Shown in pieces: positions 53,491 to 61,980 of a stretch of 64,000 bases of DNA. The notes beneath the pieces were generated by a model. The model ran no database searches. It was not told the origin of the DNA and saw nothing but the letters and a program-made list of their open reading frames with translations. Numbering within the stretch: the first letter of the stretch is position 1; each line of letters opens with the position of its first letter. A program made the translations under genes and the position numbers. Origin of the DNA: Bacillus tuaregi (GTDB lineage: Bacteria > Bacillota > Bacilli > Bacillales > Cytobacillaceae); the NCBI RefSeq assembly GCF_900104575.1, contig NZ_LT629731.1, positions 196,205-260,204 on the forward strand. The letters run 5' to 3'.

Positions 53491-55590
53491 ATGAGCGGAT
53501 GGCTATGGGTCAATCTAATAGCGTTTCTTGCGGTTACGGCATACGCTGTCAGTCTTTTCGTCTACTTAATCAAAACGCGGATGGCTTATATCAAGCTAGG
53601 CAGGAGGGTGGAATTCGACCATAACATAAAAGAAAGACTGAAGAAAATCGGCATCCATGTGTTCGGACAGAAGAAGCTGCTAAAGGACAAGAAGAGCGGC
53701 ATTATGCATGTCCTGTTTTTCTACGGCTTTATCCTCGTTCAATTTGGCGCGATTGATTTTATCATAAAAGGCATTCTGCCTGGTGCACATCTGCCATTTG
53801 GTCCACTGTATCCCGTTTTTACTTTTTTTCAGGAGCTCGTCACACTTCTCATTCTCGTCGCGGTGTTGATTGCCTTTTACCGACGATATATTGAAAAGCT
53901 CGTTCGTTTAAAACGAAGCTTTAAAGCAGGGCTTGTGTTGCTTTTTATCGGCGGATTAATGCTGTCCGTTCTGCTCGGAAATGGCATGGAATTAGTCTGG
54001 CATCAAGAGGAGCCAGGCTGGTCAGAGCCTGTTGCCTCCCTGATTGCCGTCGTTTTCTCGGGCCTAAGTGAGACGGCTGCAGGTGCTATTTTTTACACGG
54101 CCTGGTGGGTTCATCTCCTCATTCTACTGACCTTCCTTGTCTATGTCCCGCAGTCGAAGCACGCCCATTTAATCGCCGGACCGGCCAATGTGTATGTGAA
54201 TCGCCTAGAGAGGCCTGGAAAGCTGAAGCCGATCGACTTTGAGGATGAGAATCAGGAATCCTTCGGGGTTGGAAAAATGGAGGAGTTTACCCAGCATCAG
54301 CTGATCGATTTGTATGCCTGTGTAGAATGCGGGCGCTGTACTAATATGTGTCCGGCGACAGGGACGGGGAAGCTCTTGTCACCAATGGATTTGATTGTAA
54401 AAATGCGCGATCACCTCACGAATCACGGTGCGGCTGTGACCAGGCTGAAGCCGTGGGTGCCGGCGTTTGCCTTTAACCATACAGTTGGCAACCAATTGGC
54501 ACAGGTCCCTAGCGGAAAGGGAGAGAGTGTGGATGCTGACATTCAGGCTCCTGCCTATCATCCGAGTTTGATTGGCGAGGTGATTACGGAGGAGGAAATC
54601 TGGTCCTGTACAACATGCCGAAACTGTGAGGACCAATGTCCGGTGATGAATGAGCATGTGGAGAAAATCATTGATTTGCGCCGTTATTTAATTTTGACAG
54701 AAGGCAGGTTGGATGCCGGTGCTCAGCGTGCGATGACCAATATTGAGCGCCAGGGAAATCCATGGGGGCTGAATCGGAGGGAAAAGGAAGGCTGGCGCAA
54801 CACAAGGGAGGATGTCCACATTCCAACGGTAAAGGAGCTCGCAAAATTAGGAGATGAGTTCGAGTATCTTTTCTGGGTCGGGTCGATGGGATCGTTCGAT
54901 AACCGCAGCCAAAGGATTGCATTAGCGTTTGCGAGGCTGTTAAACGAAGCTGGTGTTCAATTTGCCATTCTTGGTAATCAGGAAAAAAATTCTGGCGATA
55001 CCCCGCGCCGTCTTGGGAATGAGTTTTTATTCCAGGAGCTTGCTGCCCATAATATCGCTGAGTTTGAAAAAGCAGGCGTTGAGAAAATCGTCACGATCGA
55101 CCCGCATGCCTATCATTCTTTTAAAAATGAATATAAGGATTTCGGCTTGAAGGCAGAGGTTGTTCATCATACCGAGCTACTGGCCCAGCTGGTGAAGGAA
55201 GGCCGCTTAACACCGCAGCATGCCGTGAATGAACACATCACCTTTCATGATTCCTGTTATTTAGGCCGCTATAATGAGGTGTTCGATCCGCCGCGTGAAA
55301 TTTTAAAAGCAATTCCAGGTGTAAGGCTGGTGGAAATGGAGCGAAACCGTGAAACCGGAATGTGCTGTGGGGCCGGCGGCGGGCTGATGTGGATGGAGGA
55401 GGAAACCGGCCATCGTATGAACGTTGCTCGTACGGAGCAGGCCTTGGAGGTTAGACCATCCGTGATCAGCTCCGGCTGTCCATACTGCCTAACGATGCTG
55501 ACCGATGGTACAAAGGCACTGGAGGTAGAGGACAGCGTCAAGACGTATGATGTAGCAGAGCTTTTGGAAAAAGCCGTTTTTGGGGAATAG
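53491..55590 (+). CDS. ywjF: YwjF-like membrane Fe-S oxidoreductase (heterodisulfide-reductase type)
   Basis: This 699-residue protein has a membrane domain (about residues 1-230, several helices with histidines, cytochrome-b-like), two 4Fe-4S ferredoxin motifs (CVECGRCTNMCPATG and CTTCRNCEDQCPVMN), and two CCG domains (HDSCYLGRYNEVFDPPR with MCCGAGGG; SSGCPYCLTML). It probably passes electrons from ETF, reduced by the acyl-CoA dehydrogenases encoded downstream, to quinone. ATG with AAGGGAG. Confidence 0.85.
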   Translation: MSGWLWVNLIAFLAVTAYAVSLFVYLIKTRMAYIKLGRRVEFDHNIKERLKKIGIHVFGQKKLLKDKKSGIMHVLFFYGFILVQFGAIDFIIKGILPGAHLPFGPLYPVFTFFQELVTLLILVAVLIAFYRRYIEKLVRLKRSFKAGLVLLFIGGLMLSVLLGNGMELVWHQEEPGWSEPVASLIAVVFSGLSETAAGAIFYTAWWVHLLILLTFLVYVPQSKHAHLIAGPANVYVNRLERPGKLKPIDFEDENQESFGVGKMEEFTQHQLIDLYACVECGRCTNMCPATGTGKLLSPMDLIVKMRDHLTNHGAAVTRLKPWVPAFAFNHTVGNQLAQVPSGKGESVDADIQAPAYHPSLIGEVITEEEIWSCTTCRNCEDQCPVMNEHVEKIIDLRRYLILTEGRLDAGAQRAMTNIERQGNPWGLNRREKEGWRNTREDVHIPTVKELAKLGDEFEYLFWVGSMGSFDNRSQRIALAFARLLNEAGVQFAILGNQEKNSGDTPRRLGNEFLFQELAAHNIAEFEKAGVEKIVTIDPHAYHSFKNEYKDFGLKAEVVHHTELLAQLVKEGRLTPQHAVNEHITFHDSCYLGRYNEVFDPPREILKAIPGVRLVEMERNRETGMCCGAGGGLMWMEEETGHRMNVARTEQALEVRPSVISSGCPYCLTMLTDGTKALEVEDSVKTYDVAELLEKAVFGE

Positions 55591-55778
55591 GTGGAAGTCG
55601 CGGTTTATTTAAGGTCAATTATCCATGGGCACATGGGTAATATCCTGATTCACATTTGACGGGGAGGTTTGCTGCCGGGAAGCGACCGGCTGGAAGAAAG
55701 GTCGGTTGCAACCATTTGTTATATTTAAGAATATTTAGCAAATTCTTTTTATTCTGTTAATTTTATTGTAAAATAAAA

Positions 55779-55792
55779 AGGAAACGCTTACA
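55779..55792 (+). promoter_or_regulatory. CcpA cre site upstream of the thiolase operon
   Basis: AGGAAACGCTTACA matches 12 of 14 positions of the cre consensus TGWAANCGNTNWCA, with an intact CG centre. It lies in the 420-bp gap (55591-56010) upstream of the thiolase gene. Catabolite repression of fatty-acid breakdown is known for the B. subtilis mmg operon. No other feature was found in this gap. Confidence 0.5.
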
Positions 55793-56010
55793 TTAATTGA
55801 ATTTGGTGAAATATTTTTATAAAAGGAAAGAAGTCACTGCGGTATCCAAAAATTGATGTTTCCACTTGCTCCATGACAGGGCTGCTTAGGAATGGTGACA
55901 TTTGCTTAAGGGCCTAAGGACTTTTTGCTAAAAAGGGATTCTTGGCAACGGTGAGACTAGAGCATAAAGCTGTTGTTTTCCTAGATTGGAAAAAGGGAGT
56001 GAGGTTGACG

Positions 56011-57201
56011 GTGAGTAAAACAGTTATCTTAAGCGGGGTTCGAACGCCAATTGGCAAATTAGGAGGGAGCCTGAGCAGCCTGTCGGCATCCGAGCTTGGT
56101 TCAGTGGCGGTAAAGGAAGCGTTAAAAAGAGCAAATGTCGATCCTGCTGTGGTGGATGAAGTGATTCTCGGCCAAGTACTGCAGGGCGGGCAGGGACAGA
56201 TTCCCTCGCGGCAGGCAGCAAGAAAGGCCGGCTTGCCTTGGGATGTGAAAACCGAAACCATCAATAAGGTGTGTGCCTCCGGAATGCGCTGTGTGACATT
56301 GGCTGACCAAATCATTCGTGCCGGTGATGCAAGTGTAATAGTCGCTGGCGGTATGGAGTCAATGAGCCAGGCGCCTTATTTTCTCCAGAATGCCCGGTTT
56401 GGGCTGCGGATGGGGGATTCCACCGTGACGGATTTGCTGACACATGATGGTTTAACCTGCAGTTTTACCGGCGTTCCGATGGGAATGTACGGGGACCAAA
56501 GTGCAGAGGCCTGGAGTATCAGTCGCAGGGAGCAGGATGAGTGGGCGTTAAGGAGTCACCAGCGCGCATGGGCAGCGATGGAGTCCGGAATCATGGCAGA
56601 GGAAATCATTCCCGTGCCAATCCCGCAGCGAAAAGGGGAACCGCTTGTTGTGGCAAAGGATGAAGCGCCAAGACGGGATACCTCCTTGGAAAGGCTGGCA
56701 GCGCTGCGACCGGTATTCGATAAAGCTGGGAGTATTACCGCTGGAAATGCCCCAGGAGTGAATGACGGTGGTGCGGCCCTTGTCCTGATGAGCGCTGAGC
56801 GGGCGGTAAAGGAGAATCGTCAGCCTGAAGCGGTCATTCTCGGTCATGCGGCTCTAGCGGTCGAGGCGAAGGATTTTCCGGAAACACCGGGACTGGTCAT
56901 TCAGGAATTGCTCAAGAAAACAGGCAAATCAGCAGCAGAGATTGACTTATTTGAAATCAATGAAGCCTTTGCGGCTGTGTCCTTAATTACGATTAAAATG
57001 GCCGGGCTTGATCCGAAACGGGTCAATGTCAACGGCGGTGCCGTGGCTCTCGGTCATCCAATCGGGGCAAGCGGAGCACGGATTATCGTGACGCTCCTGC
57101 ATGAATTAAAACGTCGTGGCGGCGGAGTTGGAATTGCCGCTATTTGCAGCGGCGGTGGGCAGGGAGACGCCATCATGATTGAGGTGCCAAAGCAAGCCTA
57201 A
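56011..57201 (+). CDS. mmgA: Acetyl-CoA acetyltransferase (thiolase)
   Basis: This 396-residue thiolase has active-site cysteine in INKVCASGMRCV (about residue 88), NEAFAAVS, the GGAVALGHPIGASGAR histidine motif and the second cysteine in ICSGGGQGD. It makes or splits acetoacetyl-CoA. GTG 56011, with GAGG six bases before, gives the standard start MSKTVILSGVRTPIG; the longer reading from 55942 adds unrelated residues. The order thiolase, 3-hydroxyacyl-CoA dehydrogenase, acyl-CoA dehydrogenase equals mmgABC of B. subtilis. Confidence 0.93.
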   Translation: MSKTVILSGVRTPIGKLGGSLSSLSASELGSVAVKEALKRANVDPAVVDEVILGQVLQGGQGQIPSRQAARKAGLPWDVKTETINKVCASGMRCVTLADQIIRAGDASVIVAGGMESMSQAPYFLQNARFGLRMGDSTVTDLLTHDGLTCSFTGVPMGMYGDQSAEAWSISRREQDEWALRSHQRAWAAMESGIMAEEIIPVPIPQRKGEPLVVAKDEAPRRDTSLERLAALRPVFDKAGSITAGNAPGVNDGGAALVLMSAERAVKENRQPEAVILGHAALAVEAKDFPETPGLVIQELLKKTGKSAAEIDLFEINEAFAAVSLITIKMAGLDPKRVNVNGGAVALGHPIGASGARIIVTLLHELKRRGGGVGIAAICSGGGQGDAIMIEVPKQA

Positions 57202-57255
57202 ATGTGAAAGGAAGTCTATCTTAGCTAATCAATGTCATTTGCCTAGCCTATAATC

Positions 57256-57307
57256 TAGCCGGTATGTCACCAAGTGGTGCTATACCGGCTGAAACAGTTT
57301 TTTTATA
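57256..57307 (+). terminator. Hairpin terminator between mmgA and mmgB
   Basis: TAGCCGGTAT-GT-CACC / GGTG-CT-ATACCGGCT, a long stem with a four-base loop, followed seven bases later by a T run. It may be an attenuator, reducing but not stopping transcription into mmgB. Confidence 0.75.
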
Positions 57308-57332
57308 AGGATTTTTTAGCTGGAGGTGTCTG

Positions 57333-58184
57333 ATGAAGCTTGAAAAAATAATGGTCATTGGTGCCGGTCAGATGGGCTCTGGAATTGCTCAGGTGTGTGC
57401 CGAGGCAGGCTATGATGTGATTCTCAATGACTTGAACAGCCAATTGACAGAACATGGAAAGAACAGAATCCGTAGCAATCTATTGCGGCAGGTGAGTAAA
57501 GGCCGCATGAAGACAGAGGAAATGGAAGCGATTCTTTCCCTCATCAGCCTATCCAACAAGCTCGAGGATGCGGGGGATGTGGACCTTGTGATTGAGGCGG
57601 CGGTTGAGAATATTGATACGAAATCGGACATTTTCCGCAGGCTGGATGAGGTTACACCGGAGCATACGATTTTGGCCAGCAATACCTCCTCACTTCCCAT
57701 CACTGAGCTGGCGGCAGCCACTAATCGTCCGGAAAAGGTCATTGGGATGCATTTTATGAATCCTGTTCCAGTGATGAAGCTGGTTGAAATTATCCGCGGT
57801 CTTGCGACGGCTGATGAGGTGTACAGGACGATTGAGAGCCTGACGAAGGCATTGGAAAAGGTCCCGGTCGAGGTGAATGATTTTCCCGGCTTTGTGTCAA
57901 ACCGGATTCTAATGCCAATGATCAATGAAGCGATTTTTACTTTGCAGGAAGGCGTAGCGACAAAGGAGGCGATTGACGAGGTCATGAGGCTTGGCATGAA
58001 CCATCCAATGGGACCGCTGACGTTAGCTGATTTTATCGGTCTCGATACTTGCCTTTATATTATGGAAACACTTCATGAAGGCCTTGGCGAGGATAAATAT
58101 CGTCCATGTCCTCTGCTGCGAAAATATGTAAAAGCCGGCTGGCTTGGCCGGAAAACCGGTCGAGGCTTCTATGAATATAAATAG
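57333..58184 (+). CDS. mmgB: 3-hydroxybutyryl-CoA dehydrogenase
   Basis: This 283-residue NAD enzyme has the Rossmann loop MVIGAGQMGSGIAQVCAEAGYDV, the signature HFMNPVPVMKLVEIIRG (residues about 138-154) and DFPGFVSNRILMPMINEAIF in the C-terminal dimer domain. It oxidises 3-hydroxyacyl-CoA in the pathway of the neighbouring thiolase. ATG with GGAGGTG. Confidence 0.94.
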   Translation: MKLEKIMVIGAGQMGSGIAQVCAEAGYDVILNDLNSQLTEHGKNRIRSNLLRQVSKGRMKTEEMEAILSLISLSNKLEDAGDVDLVIEAAVENIDTKSDIFRRLDEVTPEHTILASNTSSLPITELAAATNRPEKVIGMHFMNPVPVMKLVEIIRGLATADEVYRTIESLTKALEKVPVEVNDFPGFVSNRILMPMINEAIFTLQEGVATKEAIDEVMRLGMNHPMGPLTLADFIGLDTCLYIMETLHEGLGEDKYRPCPLLRKYVKAGWLGRKTGRGFYEYK

Positions 58185-58485
58185 AAAGTAGGGGTGTGGT
58201 GGATTTTTTCCTGGATAGGGAGGTTTTTTATAAAAAAGCGCGTTGGGATTCGATATTCTGACCGAAGTAAGGCGTCGGAGGCTGGTTGTATGCGAGGAGG
58301 ATGGGGTGAAATCGGACTGATTCGGTAGTTGAAGGTGAAAATTCCCTATTTTTAGCTCATCAATCATCTGGGATGCTTATTTTTCATCAGAAAAACAAGG
58401 GAAGAGCATCTATTCTATTGCTTTACCGCTATAAATCATAGTGAACCAGTTGAATGAAACTATACATTTACGACTAGTAAAAATA

Positions 58486-58590
58486 TATCCGCGAATTTGG
58501 GACACATATCCGCGGTTTTTGAACACATATCCGCGCGTTTTCGGTGGATATCCGCGCTTTTTAGCCTATTATCCGCGAATTAACAAATAC
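58486..58590 (+). repeat. Five TATCCGCG repeats spaced exactly 21 bp
   Basis: TATCCGCG occurs at 58486, 58507, 58528, 58549 and 58570, each 21 bp apart with less conserved spacers. It lies in the 479-bp gap (58185-58663) between mmgB and the next acyl-CoA dehydrogenase gene. Since 21 is a multiple of three, one frame reads YPR at every seventh residue. There is no ribosome site, so it is taken as non-coding. Exact two-helical-turn phasing could place bound proteins on one DNA face. Confidence 0.8.
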
Positions 58591-58663
58591 TGCCATTTTT
58601 CCAAAGGTAACACCCTTCACTAGAGCGATAATAAGTCAACAAGCACCAGAAAGTGGGGAGCAT

Positions 58664-59773
58664 ATGGACCTGGATTTTACAAATCACCAAAAGCAGATGA
58701 GGAAACAGGTCATTGATTTTGCTGAAAGGGAGATAAAGCCCTTTATCCCCCGTATGGAGCAGGGCGAGTTCCCGCGGGAGATTCTCCGTAAAATGGGGAG
58801 CTTCGGCCTGATGGGGATTCCGGTGCCGCAAAAATACGGCGGTATGGAAAGGGACTTTATTTCTTATATTGTCACGATTCATGAGCTTTCAAAGGTGAGC
58901 GCCACGGTTGGGGTCATCCTCTCTGTTCATACCTCGGTCGGGACGAATCCGATTCTCTTGTTTGGCAGTGAGGAGCAGAAGCAGCGCTACGTACCGAAGC
59001 TAGCCAGCGGTCAGTACTTAGGCGCCTTTTGCCTGACTGAGGCCAGTGCAGGGTCGGACGCTGCAAACCTTAAAACAAAAGCCATCAGAATGGGCGATGA
59101 ATATGTCATCAATGGCAGTAAGCTATTTATTACCAATGGCGGGGAGGCTGATATTTATATCGTCTTTGCTGTCACGGACCCTGCAATTGGTAAGAAAGGC
59201 ATTACCGCTTTTATCGTAGAAAAAAATACTCCTGGATTGATTTTTGGCAAGGATGAACAGAAAATGGGACTTCATGGCTCGAGGACGAGGCAGCTGCACT
59301 TTGAAAATATGAAAATACCTGTGGCAAACCGTCTTGGCAACGAAGGTGACGGCTTCCGAATGGCGTTGGCTAATCTCGAATTTGGCCGCATCGGTATTGC
59401 AGCCCAGGCCCTTGGCATTGCAGAAGCCGCTTATGAAGCAGCGGTCGCTTTTTCAAAAAGCAAACAACCGTCGCAGGGGATGGCGTTCAGGCTTGCAGAT
59501 ATGGCCGTCAACCTTGACGCAGCCAAGCTGCTGGTTTACCGGGCGGCGGACCGGAAGCAACGGGGGCTCTCCTGTGGAAAAGAGTCCTCAATTGCAAAAT
59601 TATTTGCTTCCAAAACGGCTGTTTATATGACATCCGAGGCGATTCAGGTCTTAGGCGAAGCTGGCTTCACTGACGAGTATCCGCTTGAACGCTATTTCCG
59701 CGATGCGAAAATCACTGAAATTTATGAAGGGACTAGTGAAATCCAGCGAATTGTGATTAGTAAGCACCTGTAA
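58664..59773 (+). CDS. Acyl-CoA dehydrogenase, MmgC-like, with a missing signature
   Basis: This 369-residue FAD enzyme has [32 protein letters not shown], and the catalytic glutamate in YEGTSEIQRI near the end. It most resembles MmgC. Where the family has R-x-Q-F-G-x-P-I, it reads FSKSKQPSQGMAF, about six residues shorter, and the usual GGYGY reads GEAGF. The lost arginine contacts FAD of the neighbouring subunit in related enzymes. ATG with AGTGGGGAG. It may still be active, or act on a different substrate. Confidence 0.85.
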   Translation: MDLDFTNHQKQMRKQVIDFAEREIKPFIPRMEQGEFPREILRKMGSFGLMGIPVPQKYGGMERDFISYIVTIHELSKVSATVGVILSVHTSVGTNPILLFGSEEQKQRYVPKLASGQYLGAFCLTEASAGSDAANLKTKAIRMGDEYVINGSKLFITNGGEADIYIVFAVTDPAIGKKGITAFIVEKNTPGLIFGKDEQKMGLHGSRTRQLHFENMKIPVANRLGNEGDGFRMALANLEFGRIGIAAQALGIAEAAYEAAVAFSKSKQPSQGMAFRLADMAVNLDAAKLLVYRAADRKQRGLSCGKESSIAKLFASKTAVYMTSEAIQVLGEAGFTDEYPLERYFRDAKITEIYEGTSEIQRIVISKHL

Positions 59774-59777
59774 TGTA

Positions 59778-59798
59778 GTGCCTGGAGCGGAAATCAAC
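59778..59798 (+). repeat. Remnant end of the GC-rich dispersed repeat
   Basis: GTGCCTGGAGCGGAAATCAAC matches the right end of the repeat at 42351-42480 (two differences). The rest of the unit is absent. Confidence 0.7.
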
Positions 59799-59878
59799 CA
59801 CTATGTAGATAACTTGATAACGACAGAGCCGTTGCAAAAAAAGGGCTCTATAGTATATACGAATAAAGGGGTATAAAT

Positions 59879-61012
59879 ATGAATTTTTCATTATCAGAGG
59901 AGCATGACATGATTCGCAGGATGGTTCGCGATTTTGCGCAGAACGAGGTCGCTCCAAAGGCTGCCGAGCGGGATGAAGAGGAGCGCTTTGACCGCGATAT
60001 TATTGTCAAGATGGCGGAGCTTGGTTTAATGGGAATTCCGTGGCCGGAGGAATACGGCGGCATTGGCGGTGATTATTTGGCCTATTGCATTGCCGTCGAG
60101 GAGCTGGCCAAGGTTTGTGCCTCAACCGCTGTGACCCTATCCGCACATACGTCGCTTGCCTCTTGGCCGTTGTATAGATTTGGCACCGAGGAGCAGAAGC
60201 AAAAGTACCTCAAGCCACTGGCCTTAGGGGAAAAGCTCGGTGCTTATGGACTGACTGAGCCTGGAAGTGGCTCTGATGCCGGCGCCATGAAGACGACCGC
60301 AAAGCTTGAAGGAGATCATTATGTCCTAAACGGGGCGAAGATTTTTATCACCAACGGCGGGGAAGCCGATATTTATGTGGTGTTTGTTCTAACCGATCCG
60401 GCTCTCAAGCAAAAAGGAACCACAGCCTTTATTGTGGAAAAAGGTATGCCGGGGTTTTCGATTGGGAAAAAGGAAAAAAAGCTTGGTATTCGCTCCTCGC
60501 CGACAACGGAAATTATTTTTCAGGATTGTCAAATTCCAAAGGAAAATGTACTTGGCAAGGTGGGGGAAGGCTTTACAATCGCCATGAAGACGTTGGATGG
60601 CGGGCGGAACGGAATTGCGGCGCAGGCCGTTGGGATTGCCCAGGGGGCCTTGGAGGCGGCGGTTGAATATGCAAAGCAGCGCCATCAATTCGGTAAGCCG
60701 ATTATGGCTCAGCAGGGAATTGCCTTTAAGCTAGCTGATATGGCGACAAATGTGGAGGCAGCCAGGCTTTTAACCTATCAGGCGGCATGGCGGGAGTCCA
60801 AGGGCTTGAGCTATGGAAAGGAGTCGGCGATGTCAAAGCTGTTTGCCGGCGATACAGCCATGAAGGTGACAACGGAGGCCGTGCAGGTTTTTGGCGGCTA
60901 TGGCTATACAAAGGATTATCCCGTTGAGCGTTTTATGCGCGATGCGAAAATCACGCAGATTTATGAAGGTACGCAGGAAATCCAGCGGTTGGTTATTTCC
61001 CGGATGCTATAA
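59879..61012 (+). CDS. acdA: Acyl-CoA dehydrogenase
   Basis: This 377-residue FAD enzyme has the complete family set: [51 protein letters not shown] and catalytic Glu in [13 protein letters not shown]. It matches the B. subtilis AcdA type, likely for short-chain or branched acyl-CoA. ATG with AAAGGGG. Electrons go by ETF, plausibly to the YwjF-like protein upstream. The 287-bp gap after it (61013-61299) is AT-rich with a TATAAT at 61102 but no sure promoter. Confidence 0.92.
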   Translation: MNFSLSEEHDMIRRMVRDFAQNEVAPKAAERDEEERFDRDIIVKMAELGLMGIPWPEEYGGIGGDYLAYCIAVEELAKVCASTAVTLSAHTSLASWPLYRFGTEEQKQKYLKPLALGEKLGAYGLTEPGSGSDAGAMKTTAKLEGDHYVLNGAKIFITNGGEADIYVVFVLTDPALKQKGTTAFIVEKGMPGFSIGKKEKKLGIRSSPTTEIIFQDCQIPKENVLGKVGEGFTIAMKTLDGGRNGIAAQAVGIAQGALEAAVEYAKQRHQFGKPIMAQQGIAFKLADMATNVEAARLLTYQAAWRESKGLSYGKESAMSKLFAGDTAMKVTTEAVQVFGGYGYTKDYPVERFMRDAKITQIYEGTQEIQRLVISRML

Positions 61013-61299
61013 AAAAGGAGGTGGGATAAGAGTATTTCGTCAAGGAATTTTGACAGCGTAGTTTAATTGGAAAATTTATAATATTCTGACCAATTTTGTA
61101 GTATAATAGAGTAACATAATAAAATGAGATAAATAGAGAGAGAAAAAAGCGCAGTTTTTTTACATGGAAGGAAGAAGGAAGTGAACCAAAAAACTAAAAA
61201 TAGCTATGTACCAGCTTTCATCCTTGGAGGCATGGCTCATAAATTTTGCTAATTTTTAGACTATTAATTTCTACTAAAGAGACAGGCGGGTAGGTAGCG

Positions 61300-61980
61300 A
61301 TGAAAAAACGAGAGGTGCATGCATCGGTAAAAGATGAGCGTCTTATCCAAAAGCGGAGAGACCAAATGATTAATGGAGCGGTTAGGCTTTTTATCGAAAA
61401 AGGCTTTCACCGTACTACGACAAGGGAAATTGCTCGGGCAGCAGGCTTCAGTATTGGAACCTTGTATGAATATATCCGGACGAAGGAGGATGTTCTCTAT
61501 CTGGTCTGCGATCGAATTTATGACCAGGTACGCGAGCGGCTGGAGCAGATACTGAATACAAAGCCACAGACAACGCTAGAGGACCTCAAGCAGGCGATCG
61601 CTAACTTTTTCCGAGTGATCGATGAGATGCAGGATGAGGTGCTTGTCATGTATCAGGAGGTGAAGTCGCTGCCGAAGGATGCCCTTCCGTACGTACTGCA
61701 TAAGGAATTGGAAATGGTGGATGTGTTTAAGCAAATGCTTGAGCGCTGCGTGGATAGTGGCGAAATCAGCATGTCAGAAAGACAAATTAAGCTGCATTCC
61801 CATAATATTTATGTGCAGGGACAAATGTGGGCCTTCAGGCGCTGGGAGCTGCGAAAGCTTTATACACTTGAAGAGTATATTGAGCTGCAGATGGAATTTT
61901 TAATTGAGAGTGCCAAGGGGGTTAAGGAGCCGGCAAAGGAGTGTATCTACTGTGAAACGAGAAATGTATCGGCCAACTAA
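61300..61980 (+). CDS. TetR/AcrR family transcriptional regulator
   Basis: This 226-residue regulator has an N-terminal helix-turn-helix (AVRLFIEKGFHRTTTREIARAAGFSIGTLYEYIRTKEDVLY, residues about 27-68) and a ligand-binding helical domain ending in a CIYC motif. Place within the acyl-CoA block suggests it represses these genes and responds to an acyl-CoA, like FadR of B. subtilis. No FadR-type operator was found in the window. ATG with GGCGGGTAGG. It overlaps icmF by 29 bases. Confidence 0.85.
   Translation: MKKREVHASVKDERLIQKRRDQMINGAVRLFIEKGFHRTTTREIARAAGFSIGTLYEYIRTKEDVLYLVCDRIYDQVRERLEQILNTKPQTTLEDLKQAIANFFRVIDEMQDEVLVMYQEVKSLPKDALPYVLHKELEMVDVFKQMLERCVDSGEISMSERQIKLHSHNIYVQGQMWAFRRWELRKLYTLEEYIELQMEFLIESAKGVKEPAKECIYCETRNVSAN

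Noticed and set aside
61013-61299. TTGACA (61050) paired with TATAAT (61077) as a promoter for the TetR gene
   Set aside because: The spacing is 21 bases, too long for a normal sigma-A promoter.
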